Under the pieces are notes generated by a model that saw only the letters and a list, made by a program, of their open reading frames with translations, did not search any database and was not told the DNA's origin. From the NCBI RefSeq assembly GCF_024763615.1, contig NC_077222.1, forward strand, positions 112,005,417 through 112,069,416: a stretch of DNA of 64,000 bases. Direction: 5' to 3'. Position numbers and translations under genes: made by a program. This stretch comes from Phlebotomus papatasi (Eukaryota; Arthropoda; Insecta; Diptera; Psychodidae). Shown piece by piece: positions 33,951 through 47,406 of the stretch (positions are counted from its first letter, which is position 1; each line of letters begins with the position of its first letter).

Positions 33951-36659
33951 GGCGCAGGTTCTGAGTCGGTATCTTTAATCGTTTGACCTGTAGAGCTGAT
34001 GACAGCCAGACAAACAGACGGACAACCAGCGCAATATAATTTCTCAGAAATTGTCTGAAACGTAAAAATGTGTTGAGTAATTAAGAGGTCTGTGGGGTGG
34101 AAGTTGGAAATTTTTGAGGGTGAAAAATCGAGGGATACTGATCTCGTTATGGAGTTTGAACGGTTAAAACTAACAAGTAATTCCTCTGAGTACAGCCAGT
34201 ATATCTCAATATATTGAAGTTTGAAAATAGTTCCACTAGAAAGCTATAAAAATTCACAATTATAAACATCTTCGCAATGAACAAATTACAATAAAAATCA
34301 CTGGGAGTTTAGAATATTAAAATTTGGGTCAAGTTGTCAAATCTAAAAGTTCTTTTGTTATGCCTTTTTTCGCAAAAATTTCTTCACTTCATAAAACACA
34401 ACAGAATGACAAAAGTGCAATTTATTTTCTGCATGCAAAATGAAAACTAGTGAAAAATGGTAACTAAGAAAATTTAATTCTAAATTGTAAATAATATTCT
34501 AAGTGAGAGAAATATTGCAATTGTGGGCGGATAATTCACTTTATAGCGATGCAATTTTCTTAAAATAATTCACCATGACCTCTGGTGTTGAAGGAATTAT
34601 TGGCAAGAAATATTTTATGATTGCGGAATAAACATACAAATCGATCAATTTTGTGTATGAGTACTGAATAAAATCAGCTGCAATGTATTATATATTTGTA
34701 AAATTGCAGGGGCCACAAAAACCAGTTGTAAATCCAATTCTTAAGTGCATTTTGCACGAATATCTCTATTGTACCAAGAAAGCACCACATTATTAATGCA
34801 AGATTCCTGATAATGCGTGAGATAGAAAAGAATTGGTGACAAAATTTAATCTTCTTTATATTGTTTACCGATCGTAATGAATATGGTTGAAGATGATTTA
34901 TTGCAAGCACCTACTCGTGAGAAATAATAGTATTTTCCCAGAAATGCTAATGAATTGTGACACAAATTAACTTCTCTTATCTCACAGAGAAAAAGATTGC
35001 TGAGAATTTTTCACACTCTTTTTTTATGAATCTGAGAAAAAGTTATCGCAATGTTTATGTTAAAATACATCTCTGTGTTTAAATTGTGTGGCGTTTCGCA
35101 ATTGATCAGCTTTTCAAAAATGTTAATGTATATGCTCAGCTCTCACTTTAATGAGGCAGCTGAACAACAGCTGGTACAGTTTGCTGCCCATTTTCAAACG
35201 TGCATAATTTTTAACCCTGTAGTATATATAGTAAGGGCTAAAAAGTAATCCAGTCTTTGCTGAATGCTCTAACTCATGACATAAATCTTATGCCACCAAA
35301 ATCGGTTTTACAAGTTTCGCAATAAGTAATTATTTTTCAACTAATATAACTCATGCAATCTCTCTCCTTAAGAAATATAAGCTCATCCAGTAATACAATT
35401 TAATTTAGGATAAAAATAAATTATCAGTCTTGTAATTTATAACTTATTTATAACTATTTGGAATTAGTTGAAAAATGTATTCAGCATTCACAGACATTTG
35501 AAATTAATTCAAATTGGTACCAATCGGTTAGAAAATAAGATCTCTAGAATTATTTCAACCTTTCATTTTGACTCATCAGTTAGAGTCCTCATGACCTTAT
35601 AGAGACAAACAGATAGATGGACAATCGGACGGATTACAAAGGCGAAAAAGCATTACGCTATCTGACATTCTTTACAATTTCAGCTTGTTTATTTTCCTCC
35701 TTTTTCTCTACATACAATCCTTCAGAATTAATTTTCATCATCGGTTGATCCTCTAGATCCCTTTCCTTCTCACTTATCCTATTTTTTCTTCCTGAAGGCC
35801 TTCCCCTACAATTTCTAAAACACTGTTTATTACATACATTTATTATTTAACCTTGTAGGGATCTCTAATTTTTTCAGTTGTCTTCCAAATCAGCTGTAAA
35901 TTATTGAACGGAAATTGAAAAATACACGTGAAAAATAACGTGGATACAATTTTTCTTTTTCAATGAACCTCTTCTCACATTTGCGATATCATCGTGTCTA
36001 AATTAAAAAAAAAAAAACATTCAACGGGTTTTTTCCAGGAACAGATATCAAATCGAAATTGCAATTGAATAACTAACTAAATATTACCTCGCACTTGCAA
36101 TTACAATACGAGATGCAGAGATGCTGTATATTTTTTGCGTTTATTTTATAACAAACATATAAGATTGTTTTGAGAATGAACAAAATTTATGTTTAATTAC
36201 TTTCGCATTGATGTTTTTTTTGTATTCTGTAAATAAATTTAGTGTAAACAAGGTATTTAAAAAAATTAAGATTGTTTTTGCATTTAGAATGATTTAACAA
36301 TAATTTATCGAAATTTTGCCAATCTTCCACACATTAAGATTAACTGTTTAGCTTGGAAACTATTTAAGAGAGAAAATCAATTTCATGTGTAAGCTGACAC
36401 ATGAAAATTTACTAAAGTTCATTATACCTAATTTTAAATTTATTTTCTTTTTCGAATTTAATACTATTCAAAAATTTGTAGTCCGTTACATATTATCAGT
36501 TAATTCAATTGGAGTAAATTTACACAGCAACTCATTAGAAATTTTGTGAATTTGTGAACATCATCAATTTTCTAAACTTTACTCCAATACAAAAACATAA
36601 TCATAGTAGAAAGGCTGTAGGCGTTTAGGCAAAAGACTTTGTTTTATTTATGGCATGTA

Positions 36660-36852
36660 TAAGGGGAAGTGGGGCACATTTGAAATTGCGATTTTTCACC
36701 TACTTTTAAATAAAATTGAGCCTTATTGTGATATAATTTAGGTGCACAAACAGATTGAGAAGCTAAATTACATTATGTTTATGATATCGCTCAGTTCCAC
36801 TTAAACATATAGAAGAAAAATCACAATTTCAAAGGTGCCCCACTTCCACTTA
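36660..36852. mobile_element. Inverted-repeat MITE, GGGGAA-ended (family C, copy 2)
   Basis: Left TAAGGGGAAGTGGGGCACAT, right complement AAGGTGCCCCACTTCCACTTA; arms continue through TTGAAATTGCGATTTTTC. TA is at both borders. A lone arm of the CTAGAGAAATTT family follows at once (36853-36880). Confidence 0.75.
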
Positions 36853-37026
36853 CACTAGAGAAATTTGCGTCAATATATTTATGTACAGCCCCATAATGTA
36901 TTAGTTATGTACAGGGACATGAAATAAATAAATAAATATTTGACAGTTTTCCTAGGTTTTGTTTCTAAGTTTTGTTTCTAAAAAAAAATTATTTCCTACG
37001 GTTATTCAGTTTAATATGGGAATATC

Positions 37027-37310
37027 AGTGGTGCAATAGGCAAGACCGTTGGATCTTGGGCGGATGAGATCTTTGACTAGACTCTCAAAGTTGTGAGTTC
37101 GAGTCCCGTCCGGTGCAAGCAATCGAATGTCAGGAAATGACATTTTCACTGTGATAAAACGTAATATTAGGCACCGCCTCTGCCCAAAAAATTCTGGGAG
37201 CATGGAAGAAGCATCCACATCACGGAAAAGGCGCTCTTGGGCGATCTACAAGTGGACTCAGAGGATTCTTCTATCACCGGAATACAACAGCAATATAATA
37301 TGATTACATT
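37027..37310 (+). repeat. tRNA-derived SINE, copy 1
   Basis: The head has GTGGTGCAATAGGCAAGACC (A box) and TGAGTTCGAGTCCCGTCC (B box), followed by a body with CACCGCCTCTGCCCAA, CATGGAAGAAGCATCCACAT and GCGCTCTTGGGCGATCTACA. A second copy lies on the minus strand at 60150-60462 and a 3' fragment at 40955. The minus ORF 37006-37218 is within it. Confidence 0.75.
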
Positions 37311-38359
37311 ATAACAAAGTATTCCGATACGATTAATAATAAAAGTTTAATATTCAGGATCTACGTTGCATCGTTATAAAAAGGTATTACCTGTAATTAA
37401 TGTATTTCTACCTTTTATTATGATTAACCAATTTTCTTTTACTGAAAAAAAAATTAAACTACCTTTTCAAGTGTATGGATTAGCTGTTCATTATCTGTAC
37501 CAAAACATCTTATTCACCCTGTATTATCCCTTAAGATTTAAAACGTCTCTGAGGTCAATACGTTGTAAAAATCTTGAAATTTCGCCTAGAGTTTTTTTTT
37601 ATTATATCCGTAAATAGCCGGTAAGCAAATCAAGATAAAGTGTTGAGGAGACACAAGTCACTTTGAGGAGATATTTATTTTCATATAATGATTAAGAACG
37701 GGCAAGCGCGAAAAATATGAATTTTGAGGAGATAACAACTACAGCTCATTCATTTCTTCGAGGAATAAATTCTATTTTCATCCACCAAAATTAGATAATA
37801 TAATTCAGGTTTTTCCGCGTAAGACCAGTGCCATCAACCGAGAAAAACACGTTCTGTTTTTATTTTTACCAAAAAAATTTTAGTTTTCATAGGAAAACCC
37901 AACAGATAATGAGGTCATTCTAAAAATATTTGGGGTCACATTAGGCGCAGTATTTGGTTCAAAATTATCTTGATTTACATTGTTGCTTTTAATTTGTGTT
38001 CGTAAATTAATATCAATCAATCACTGACAATTATTTCATGGATACTTTCCTACCTTTTTGATTACACCTTTTCGATTTTGTGAGAAAATAATAAGAGCTA
38101 TTGCAAAATCGAGTTTGTAGTTAACTTTAAGAGTGTGTGTCTTTTATGGAAAAAACCTTCGAAAAAATTAAATAATTTTGAGTTCATACACTTAATTATT
38201 CATTTGTGCTACTAGTTTGTAATAAAAAGTGTGTGCAATGAAAAAATTCTTAGTGATTATTCAATCGATTCGGAGGTGAAGTCAAAGTATGGAAAATCTC
38301 TGGTTTTCCTCAACATTCTAACACAGTTATTTAGACATTTATATGAAAATTGATTTTAC

Positions 38360-38508
38360 CTAGATTTTCTTAATAATCTGCTAGATTTTGAAGTGACTTT
38401 TGGCAAATCCCGACCACCTTCAATACTACCACTCCTTGTCTTTTCCCCAGATGATCCCGTAATTCCTTGCACAAAGCACAACATCACTGCCAATTGCTTG
38501 CGTGTCAT
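38360..38508 (-). CDS. Alternative first coding exon of the GRAM-domain gene (distal)
   Basis: From a minus-strand ATG at 38508, 49 codons starting MTRKQLAVMLCFVQG, then GSSGEKTRSGSIEGGRDL and SRLLRKS, then AG before GTAAAA. It ends in phase 2, so it joins the 18726 exon in frame (RSVRQQL). The open frame extends upstream of the ATG without another ATG. A short upstream ORF (from an ATG near 38617) precedes it. The donor GTAAAA is weaker than the others, so confidence is moderate. The start is basic with a short hydrophobic stretch, unlike the acidic start of the 25.7 kb exon. Confidence 0.55.
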
Positions 38509-39689
38509 AAAAAGCTTGTGAATTCTGCACTTTGAGCTTTTTCCCGTTTCCCTCAATAGTCTCTCTCTGGCAATTATTGCAATTTTTCTATTCACTATTC
38601 TTCATCACCTCCTTCACCATAATTGAAAAAAAATCTCTACACAGTCAGAAAAGAGTTGATGATAATAATTACATTTTTGTGCAACGTTGAAATGATAAGG
38701 CAGATGCAAAAATAAACCCACTATTGTTCTTGTACATTTTTTACCGTGTACGATTGTTTCTTATTTTTGCATTAAAACAATTTTCAATGGTACTTCAAAC
38801 ACTTTTCTTATATTTCAATTGCAGTTGCTACAGCACGACACTCTTACACTATTACACTCATTCCCACCTATCTTTATATTCTTTTTAGTTAATTTCATAT
38901 TAAGCTTCTCCTATCCCATTTACACTCTGGATATGATACATGACGAATGAGTGGAAAATTAGTATCACAGCTCGTTTCTATCATCATATTTTCACGTTAG
39001 TATTTTGCCAAGAGCTTTTCACAGAATGAGTTTTCACGAGACACTGTGGAGCTGTACTCAAAAGCTTCTCTCCTTGACTCTAATTCTCAAAAACTACATG
39101 TGAAATGATTTCATTTCAACATAACAGTTATTTCAGTTTTTTTTATTCCACTTTCACTGCGAATTTTCCACTTTAAACAGCAATATGAGAAAAATTTTCT
39201 CATCTGGTGATTGTCTTCTGACCAAGAGAGAGATCAATTGAAAGTAAAATTAGCACGGCAAAATGCACTTTCATGGTTAAAGTTTCTTTGGAAAAAAAAA
39301 TCATTTCTTCACCATTAACTTTTAGAGCCATAATTGAAAAGCTACCACAGACAAGAGTTTAAGCAATTGCAAAATCATGATACCATGCTATGAAGCTTCC
39401 TCAAACGGTCATTGATTCATTTTCTTTACACTTTAACACCACTAATTCAAACATATTCCTTAACTCTAATTATGAAACTTTCCTAATTTCTACGAAACCA
39501 CTATATAGTCAAAATCTTCTTTTAAGCCCAAACATCCTTTATTAGAACTTTGTAGAGTATTTCACTAAATATGTCCAAGAATTAGGTTTAGACAACCGTT
39601 GCCTAAGAGCTCATGTAACAAACTATCCAAAAGCCGTGTAATATTTCATGGATTTCATGACTTCTCAATAGAAAAGTAATACGAGTTTG

Positions 39690-39900
39690 TCGGCGCTTCT
39701 CTCTCACTTCTCCGGCAATAACACATATTCATTTGGAGAGCTCTAACATCGTGGCACAGAACACCTCAGATGTACAATAAAAACTGGTCGTCGTAGCACA
39801 ACGCATTTCCGCGCGAGGCTTTCGCTGTATTTTCGCGCCACCAGGCGGTTCAAATACCATACACGCATGTCCAATAACACTTTTGTCCATCAAAAAACCA
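39690..39900 (-). promoter_or_regulatory. Possible GC-rich promoter of the GRAM-domain gene
   Basis: A GC-richer island (GCGCGAGGCTTTCGC, TTTTCGCGCCACCAGGCGG) in AT-rich intron, about 1.3 kb upstream of the 38.4 kb first exon. It has no TATA box and no MITE ends. On the minus strand a GGAGAAGTGAGAG near 39710 could be a donor of a 5' UTR exon. Support is compositional only. Confidence 0.3.
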
Positions 39901-40954
39901 ATATTGTGTTACTCTTGACACTCACTTTATATCTTTTCCCTAAGAAAAATAATGGCAAAGGAAATATCGCAAACTATTTTACAACTGAATTGAAGTAATA
40001 TAAATTTAAAAGTTTTATTACCGATCCAATATCGTTACTTTACCGATTTTACCGGTTGAAATCATTACAGAATTACATATTATATAATTCCAAAATCTTA
40101 TAAATAAGTACAATCATGAGCAAATGAGATTATAAATATGCTCAATCACTGGAAAAACGTGGTACTAAATTAAAAGGAGGAAGGTAAGGTAAAAGATTTT
40201 TTTTTATTTATTTTTCTTAGAACGTCAGAAACAGGACCAATTTTTGTCAAATTTCCTGATTCTCATATGTTAAAGTTTAACCTCTCATGGGGTAGAGTGT
40301 ATGTGGAAATAAGGGGGAAAGGGATTTTATATATGTATGCGTTTTCTTCAAGTTCAAACAATTTAACAAGCTCCTCGGAGGCAGTCTCAAATTTCAAGAA
40401 TATCTACCAAGAGTCTTATGAATATGGTTTTTGTCGCGCAATTTTGATGAGTCTTTAATAATTAACTATTTTCAAGCAGGAAATCGTTAAATCTTGGAAG
40501 TCATCAGAAGAACACTCAACAATAATGCTTTCATGTAAAGATTTTTATTTAAGCACTAATTGAGCTTTTTGGTGCAGACCCGTGTTTATAATGAAAAGCT
40601 TTATTATTCTTTTTTCCTCCGTTTAACTAGTTTACTTAAATTAAATTAAATATAAACAAAGTTGATAATAAAAAATGTTTATCAAAGGTTTGCTGTCAAG
40701 TTTATAAAATAACTTAATTTTATAAAACTAGTGATATGATAATTTATTCTAACGTAAATACTTGTAAATTTGATATCCAATAAAGCATACCTATTTCTAA
40801 AAAAAAAATTGTTGACTATTACCTGATACCCAAATGTTACAAGTTGTAAAAAATAGTCTCTTTTGACCTATATAAATCAAGGTTAGATATTAGACCAAAA
40901 TTAAAATTATTGATGAAATTATTGTCGACACAATGTGACTCATCCTCATTGTCG

Positions 40955-41005
40955 GGAGAGTGCTCCTGGGCGATCTAAGATCAGCAGATATTTACAACAC
41001 GGGAA
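40955..41005 (+). repeat. SINE 3' fragment
   Basis: GTGCTCCTGGGCGATCTAAG matches the 3' body of the 37027 SINE. The head is missing. A MITE follows nine bases later. Confidence 0.5.
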
Positions 41006-41013
41006 CATTTTGA

Positions 41014-41153
41014 CCAGCGCACAATAACTTTTGTTTGTAAACATGTTTTCAAAATTTCCCATGAGAATGAGCGATATGACTAGATGTAGATCTCATTCAC
41101 TCTCATTGAAATGTCAAAAACATGTTTACTAAACAAAAGTTATTGTGCGTTGG
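41014..41153. mobile_element. MITE, CACAATAACTTTTG family (copy at 41 kb)
   Basis: Ends CCAGCGCACAATAACTTTTG and its complement, with inverted arms through GTAAACATGTTTT and a GATCTCATTCACTCTCAT core. 140 bp, no ORF. Confidence 0.82.
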
Positions 41154-41445
41154 CTATTTTAATGATTACATTGCAGTACAAATAAAATATCTTCATATGA
41201 TTGATAATAACTTCACCATAGTGAACTTGCAATCACTTTAATTGCCAGTAAAACATTAAAAGCGTCCTAATAATGGTTGTTGTCATGAACATACTACCTT
41301 TGTTTAGTTATACCGTTCCACTCGGAGTACGCTCTAATATATTTAGGTAATTAAATTAATTATTAATTATTCAATTCATTTACATTCGTAGTAATATTTT
41401 GTAAAGGGTCTAACATTATAGTCAATTATTTCAAAAATAAAATTC

Positions 41446-41522
41446 TCTCTGTTCCGAAAAAAGTCGTACATTTTTCCACAGAAAATGTTCTAGCAAACGA
41501 CTTTTTTTGGAACAGAGGGAGC
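41446..41522. mobile_element. Short hairpin element with CTGTTCC ends
   Basis: Left CTCTCTGTTCCGAAAAAAGT and right complement of TCCCTCTGTTCCAAAAAAAG, separated by about 30 bp. The arms resemble the ends of Tc1/mariner-type (Stowaway-like) MITEs. No clear TA duplication. Confidence 0.5.
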
Positions 41523-42799
41523 ACAAATCACCGGGAATTTTGTGAAAATTGATCATGAAATATTAAAAAATTGAATAAATAATTCTTTCGGTCGAGCACT
41601 TTACCTTAAATCAAATAAAAAGTATTTTTTCTACTAAACATAAGCTTCTGACTAGACTTCAATTTTAAACTTGTTATATATTTCCAGCGTTAAGTAAATT
41701 ATTAAAAAAAAACTATAAAGTGCAATTAAAATCAATGGAAGACGTTTCTTACATTAAATACTCAGTTAGATAAGAAACACGATTCGGTTATCAGAAACAT
41801 CCAAACTTCTATTGCACGATACTTGGCTTATATGTATTTAACTAAAATAAGATTCACGAGAAATAGATATGGCGAACAAAGAATTATTGGAATTATTAGT
41901 CAAAGTTTCAAAGTTCGTTATGTCGTCCAAACTTAAAAAAAAGGAAATAAAACCTTACCTTCTACTTAGCTTCTTGTTTAAAAGGGTACAAAATAATAAA
42001 GGCAATCTTCATCTATATGCAACTTCTCCGTAGAAACAATTTATGCTCAATACTTGTTTTAATTGATAGCTTGTGCTGAATTCCACTAATTTTGTTAAAT
42101 AAATTTTTGAATGAGAGAAATTTCATTGCGAATTTTTGCCCAACAAAGCAGATTTCAAGCCTCCTATATCAACACAAACAAATATTTCTCCAGCTTTAGA
42201 TCTCTGGCCTTTTTACTCCCAATACCATTGCAGACTATTTCATCAAACATTCTCTGCCCCAACGATCTCAACCGAATAAAATTTAATAGTTTTTGAACGT
42301 GGCATTATTGTACAGATCGTACAGAGACTTATTTTCTCAATGCTCTTACATCTCAACTGTTGGCGCACAAATAAATTAAAGTAATACATTTTCTCTGTGA
42401 ACTGCTAATTCTCACAACGATAGTGAAGTAAGCATTCACGTTGGCCTATAGTACAATATTGTGGCTACCACGAGGTTTTTGTTCGTTAGCAAACAAACAC
42501 ACAGATGATGCTCAAGATTATAGCATAATTTTGAAAAGAGAGGAAATTATGTGAAGATTGGAGTCTATTTATGAAAAATTAGCACACAGCCGGTTTGACT
42601 TTTTGATCTCTCTCCATTTCTCTATATTCTCAATAGCCGAACCCGAGTAACATTCTCTAACTAAATTACAAACTTTACGTAAGGATAAAGTAAGTTTTAC
42701 GTTTTGAACACTTAGGTGAACGATCAAAAATGTAACAGGAATGAGAAACCACGGATTCTGTAATTCATTTAAATTTACTTTTTTTTTTAAAATAATTTT

Positions 42800-43170
42800 A
42801 AAATATCGGGTGATCTCCCGGCAGCCAGTACAATGCACTCTACATGTTAGTGGTGTCCCATTGAAATGTATGGAGAAGTTCAAGTATCTCGGGGTGTTAT
42901 TCAAGAGTGATAATAGAATGGACACAGAATTCTTACCGCGCATCGGTCAGGATTCTGCAGTAATGAAAGAGCTTGCCAGTAGGGTGGAGGGGAAGGCTGA
43001 ACTTATTTGTTCTGCAAAATTATCCGTTTTTAAAGCATAACTTCATTCTTTCTCACCGAGTTCTCACCTACAGTCATGTCATGAGATTTGGTAAATGGCC
43101 GAAAGTATAAAAACGCGAGTACAAGCTATCGAGATAAAGTACCTCCAAGCGGTAGGAAAAGTATATTTTA
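42800..43170 (+). repeat. RTE-like retrotransposon relic (reverse transcriptase C-terminal part)
   Basis: The plus frame reads CMEKFKYLGVLFKSDNRMD, RIGQDSAVMKELASR and SAKLSVFKA, the typical thumb-region words (E-FKYLG, R-RIG-A, AK-K--KA) of RTE/CR1-type reverse transcriptases. A second frame to 43170 reads HEIW-MAESIKTRVQA and KYLQAVG, the same segment as the relic at 620-775. The upstream catalytic core is absent. Confidence 0.75.
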
Positions 43171-44460
43171 TAAATGAAATTGCAAATATTGTTCACAAAC
43201 AAAAAATCGTAATATTATTGTGCTATAAACTTTAACAATAAAAGTCTACAGACAAGCATACCTTTGTTTGTTATTGATCAAAGACAAAACTTATCTGGTA
43301 ACTAAAAACCACGAACTTTGAAGTTTATCAGGCTACAAATTCACAAATTCACATTTATTTTTCTTATAAAAAATGATGAGAAAGTAATGCAAAAATTACT
43401 GCATTTTTTCTACTTGGGTATAGTAGTAAGTGTCTCATTAGATGAAAAGATCCACTAACGATCTTCTCTTTCGTGGTTGCTGACTTGGAGATAAACTTGA
43501 AAGAAAAACCAACAGATAAATCTCCGCGAAATCATATTGTGGCCCAGATTGGGTCTTTGCGCGTCCGGCATATTAATAAAACATTAAAATTTAATTGCGT
43601 ACAATATTATGAAGAATCATGTTAAAAATAACAAAAGAGTACATATCATCAATCAAATATGAAAATTCATGCCTGAAAAAGTCTTTTAGTAATGGAAATG
43701 TATTGCAATTGCAGTCCTCTTTAAAATGCACTGGTGCACTTAAAAAAGAGGAAAATTCATTCATTAACATTTGTAATTGAAGAATATTATCATAAACTGT
43801 GCTGTATTTTGTGTTCTATTGCGACCTTTTGTGCATAGAGGTCAATGGGATATAGTATATATAATAGTGAAACAATCCATCGAATTAAACTCTCCAATTT
43901 CGCAGTTAATATCAGAGGCATTCTGATGGGCTTCGGGCAAAAGCACAAAACTGTTAGATTTTTTTTATTTTCCCTGATAGGGTCACAGAACTCTTGAAAA
44001 AGATAACATAACACATCGTATCAAAAGACCTAAACAAAAACCCTTAGAAGTAATTTTCTGTGATTTTTGCAATAATAATGGATGATTTTTCCGTTCAGTC
44101 CAAAGATTTCAAAGAATTTAATATATATATTACCATATAGTTCATATGGTGCAATTCAGATGATTAATAATGTAAATATATTATTTGAAAACTCATCTTG
44201 TGAGTAAAATTTCCTAAAATAATTTTGATTCACATTCATATGCCAGACGAATTCTTCAATTTGGAATAGTTAGTAAGAAAAAATTTTATCCCATTTACTT
44301 ACTATACACATAAACATTAATCTAAGTCAGATTTTTTCATCACCTTCTCTTTGACAAAACACGCGTTTACTATACATATTTTCAACTTTTGCAATAATCT
44401 ATTGCACAATCCAGCACAATCAGAATAATCCAACGCGACGCAAGGAATTAGTGTTATGGA

Positions 44461-44558
44461 CCTCTACACACTAGAGAAATTTATGTCCATATTGAAGCAA
44501 ATTCCATACGCTTGTATAGAAAAAACTCTTCAATATAAATTTCTCTAGTTTGTAGAGG
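44461..44558. mobile_element. MITE, CTAGAGAAATTT family (copy 2)
   Basis: CCTCTACACACTAGAGAAAT and its complement at the right (TTTCTCTAGTTTGTAGAGG) over 98 bp. The interior ATGTCCATATTGAAGC matches copy 1 at 13909. Confidence 0.8.
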
Positions 44559-44745
44559 ACACTAGCTTTCCAGAATTAAAAAAAAATATTTGCATGGAAT
44601 GTGCAACTACAGCGAATCAGAGTAATTTATTGATACATTTAGCAATTCTCACGAATACCCAAGATTTATTTTGAAGAACCAACTCTCAATTAAATCCACA
44701 TGGAAATTTTCTTTCACAAAACTCCTGTAGGTTGTTTTTACCAGT

Positions 44746-44967
44746 TAGGGGAAAGTCCCAATGCTTCGTACGATCCCAAGCTTCGTAATGACTGAATTTT
44801 TCCAATGTTTCTGAATAAATGTGACTCCACAAGATATGTAAAAAACTGAGCACTTTCCCCTAGTTTTAAAATATGGGTGCGACGAGTCACATTTATTGAG
44901 AAACATAGGAAAAATTAGTCAACATTACAAAGCTTGGGATCATACGAATTATGGACATTTTCACCTA
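44746..44967. mobile_element. Inverted-repeat MITE, GGGGAA-ended (family D, copy 2)
   Basis: Starts TAGGGGAAAGTCCCAATGCT and ends with the complement (ATGGACATTTTCACCTA). It shares CGATCCCAAGCTTCGTAATG and the internal GAGCACTTTCCCCTAG with copy 1 at 33359. TA at both borders. Confidence 0.82.
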
Positions 44968-45599
44968 GTGCACCAATTTCTTAAAAGCTTATATTAAAAG
45001 AAAATGTATGCTGGTAATAATTTTTGTTTTAGCATCAGTGTTTTATAGTTTGTTAACATTAAAATGTATTTTAATTAAAATCTTCAACCAACACTTTAAG
45101 TCGTTCTGGACTTCTAGTGAAAAGGACAAAATTTATTAAATTTTTTCCGTGTACAAAGTAGCATATTTATTGATAAGGTTTTTTTTAGCATAGTGTATGA
45201 AACTTGATACAAATCTCATTAACTTCAACAATACCAGTGGATTATCATTGAAATCAACTTCTAAAATATTGCGTTGAAATCTCTGTAATCATGTTTCATA
45301 TTAATTTATTTAATAAGTAATCGATCACAACAATGTGTGCTTTATTAGAAATCACTTGTAAAAAGAAACTTTAATATGATAATTGTTTCATAATGGGTTT
45401 TCTCTATGAAAAATAATTCACAATATTAAATATGATATCATTACTTAAAGCTCTCCAGAGACTTAAATAAAAAATAACCATTCCTAGTGCTTCTGTGCAA
45501 AACACACCCTCAGTTAATCGTGCAAAATTCCCTGTTTTTTCTGAAAAACAAAAACTAAAGAAAAGGTAAAAAACGAAAATCACAATAATAGCATTAAAT

Positions 45600-45900
45600 T
45601 CCTGCCAATCTTTTGCCGACTTCCAGGCGCTTAAGGTTTATTGAGCCCTCTAGACTTGCATGACTCGCCATTATTTGCAAAGCTCGTGTTTTCCCCTCAT
45701 ATAACTATATGTTATCTGCACTGGAAAATACACACACGCGGTCACTGTCATACACACACGGAAACAATTAAGACTCCCCACTGTTCCCACCTTATCAAAG
45801 CTCCCCATTGTTATACATCGTAATCCCTCAACGCTCTCAACTATCAATTTTAATATCAATTTCGCGCCTCAAACAGCAACAGATCACAATAATGTGCTAA
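45600..45900 (-). other. Less AT-rich island in intron
   Basis: Contains CGCGG, CACACACG and a short minus-strand ATG frame (MASHASLEGSINLKRL) without a usable splice donor. Could be a regulatory island or an unrecognised 5' exon; no firm evidence. Confidence 0.2.
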
Positions 45901-46755
45901 TCATATCGAAAGCCATGAACGTCATGACTTGTGATAAGAGATCTACGATAAGAGAATCTCATTAGATAACCCCCAATTAACAGCCCTCTGTGGATTTCTT
46001 TTTAATATTAAAGGCAAACTCTTATGTATGGCGCGCCATTTTTTTGGGGCACACTCCCCCAAAATATTTTTTTATGCATGCGTTAAACCATTAAATAACC
46101 ACGAGAATGAGAGGAGTGTTTAACTAAAAAAGCTTTAGAAAACAGAAACCCCAAAAGAAGACACTGACGAGGGGAGAAATTCCATGACATAGGTTTTTTA
46201 GAACATTGAGAAGCTGCACCCAATTCTTTATTGTGACTTGAATAACCATTTCAATATAGGCCAGTATAAGTAACAAAATGTTGGTTAACTTCTTACTTCG
46301 GCTGTTCAATAGCAATCGGTTTATGCTTAGTGCCACAGGGAACTGCACGGAAAAAATTACTATGATAAAGTTCTTTTATAATACCTTGTGTCCACTCCAC
46401 AGTGTTGGTTGGTATCGTTAGTATAATGAATACATTCAAGCTTTAGATTAAATTATGGCCCACTTATTACCATAAAATTCTAAATGAAAAATTGAGATTC
46501 AAATGCAACCCCTATCATATTCAAAGGCACACGTTGGAGGCTGCTTTGTAAAAATGGATATTACATTTTCAATTTTATTGTCAGGAAAAAATGATGACTT
46601 ATGAGCGCTAGATAGGATACGAATAGAAACGTAATTAGTACAGTGGAAAATACAAATATTTTTCCGGATTGCTCAAAAAATCAAATATAAAACATTATTA
46701 GGTGTGATTCCTTCTAATCACACCTATTTTTTTTTGTTTTAAAGTAGACCACCTA

Positions 46756-47226
46756 CACTCAGTCCCGGCATTAAGTCCTTCGGGATTATGCACCTGACGG
46801 AATTATGCACACACAATTATGCAAATTTGCCTACCATCGGGGGTCAATTTATGAAATCATTTTTGAAATACGCCTGAATGCATACTATTGTGCGACGCGG
46901 GAAATTTGAAAACATTTTGCTACTTTTTCAGACAAAATTTCAATTTCTTTTTTTTTTAAGGTATTTTTTTTTATTATTCTAACCATTTATTGAAGAACTC
47001 TGGCCATGTACTGTTTGTTAATGCATTTATATTGTTGAATTAGTTGAAACATTTGAATCTTTTTTGTTTGAACTACTTTTACTGACTTTTACTCTGCGCG
47101 AAATTCGTTCAACGGTCAATTTATTCAAAAGAAAGCCCCTGTAGGTATGCAAATTTTATCGATGCATAATGCCATTTCGCGCGTTTTTTTCGGTCCCGAA
47201 AATGTGCATAATGCCGGGATCTAGTG
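46756..47226. mobile_element. 471-bp MITE with TCCCGGCATTA ends
   Basis: Left CACTCAGTCCCGGCATTA, right complement CACTAGATCCCGGCATTA; TA duplicates flank the element. The subterminal repeats carry ATTATGCAC and TTTGCATACC. CA-starting ends with TA duplication suggest a pogo/Tc1-mariner source. No ORF. Confidence 0.75.
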
Positions 47227-47406
47227 TATATCCCTATAGAAAAAATAATTCTCATCTAAATGATGATAAATAATGTTTACCATATTCACTTTTTGATCAA
47301 CTTAAGATAAATTCATGAGCAAACCCGTATTCGATTTGGATAATAATTTATATATTCAATATGTTCAATTTATATATTCAATATGAGAAGCCCTGTTGAT
47401 GTAAGT

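Noticed and set aside
37027..37115. Functional tRNA gene
   Set aside because: A and B boxes are present but there is no acceptor stem, and the same head and body recur at 60150 as a SINE.
42569..42943. Minus-strand 124-codon ORF
   Set aside because: Overlaps the plus-strand reverse transcriptase relic, which has recognisable family words; the minus frame has none.
45600..45900. First exon starting MASHASLEG
   Set aside because: No usable GT donor follows in frame, so it was kept only as a compositional island.
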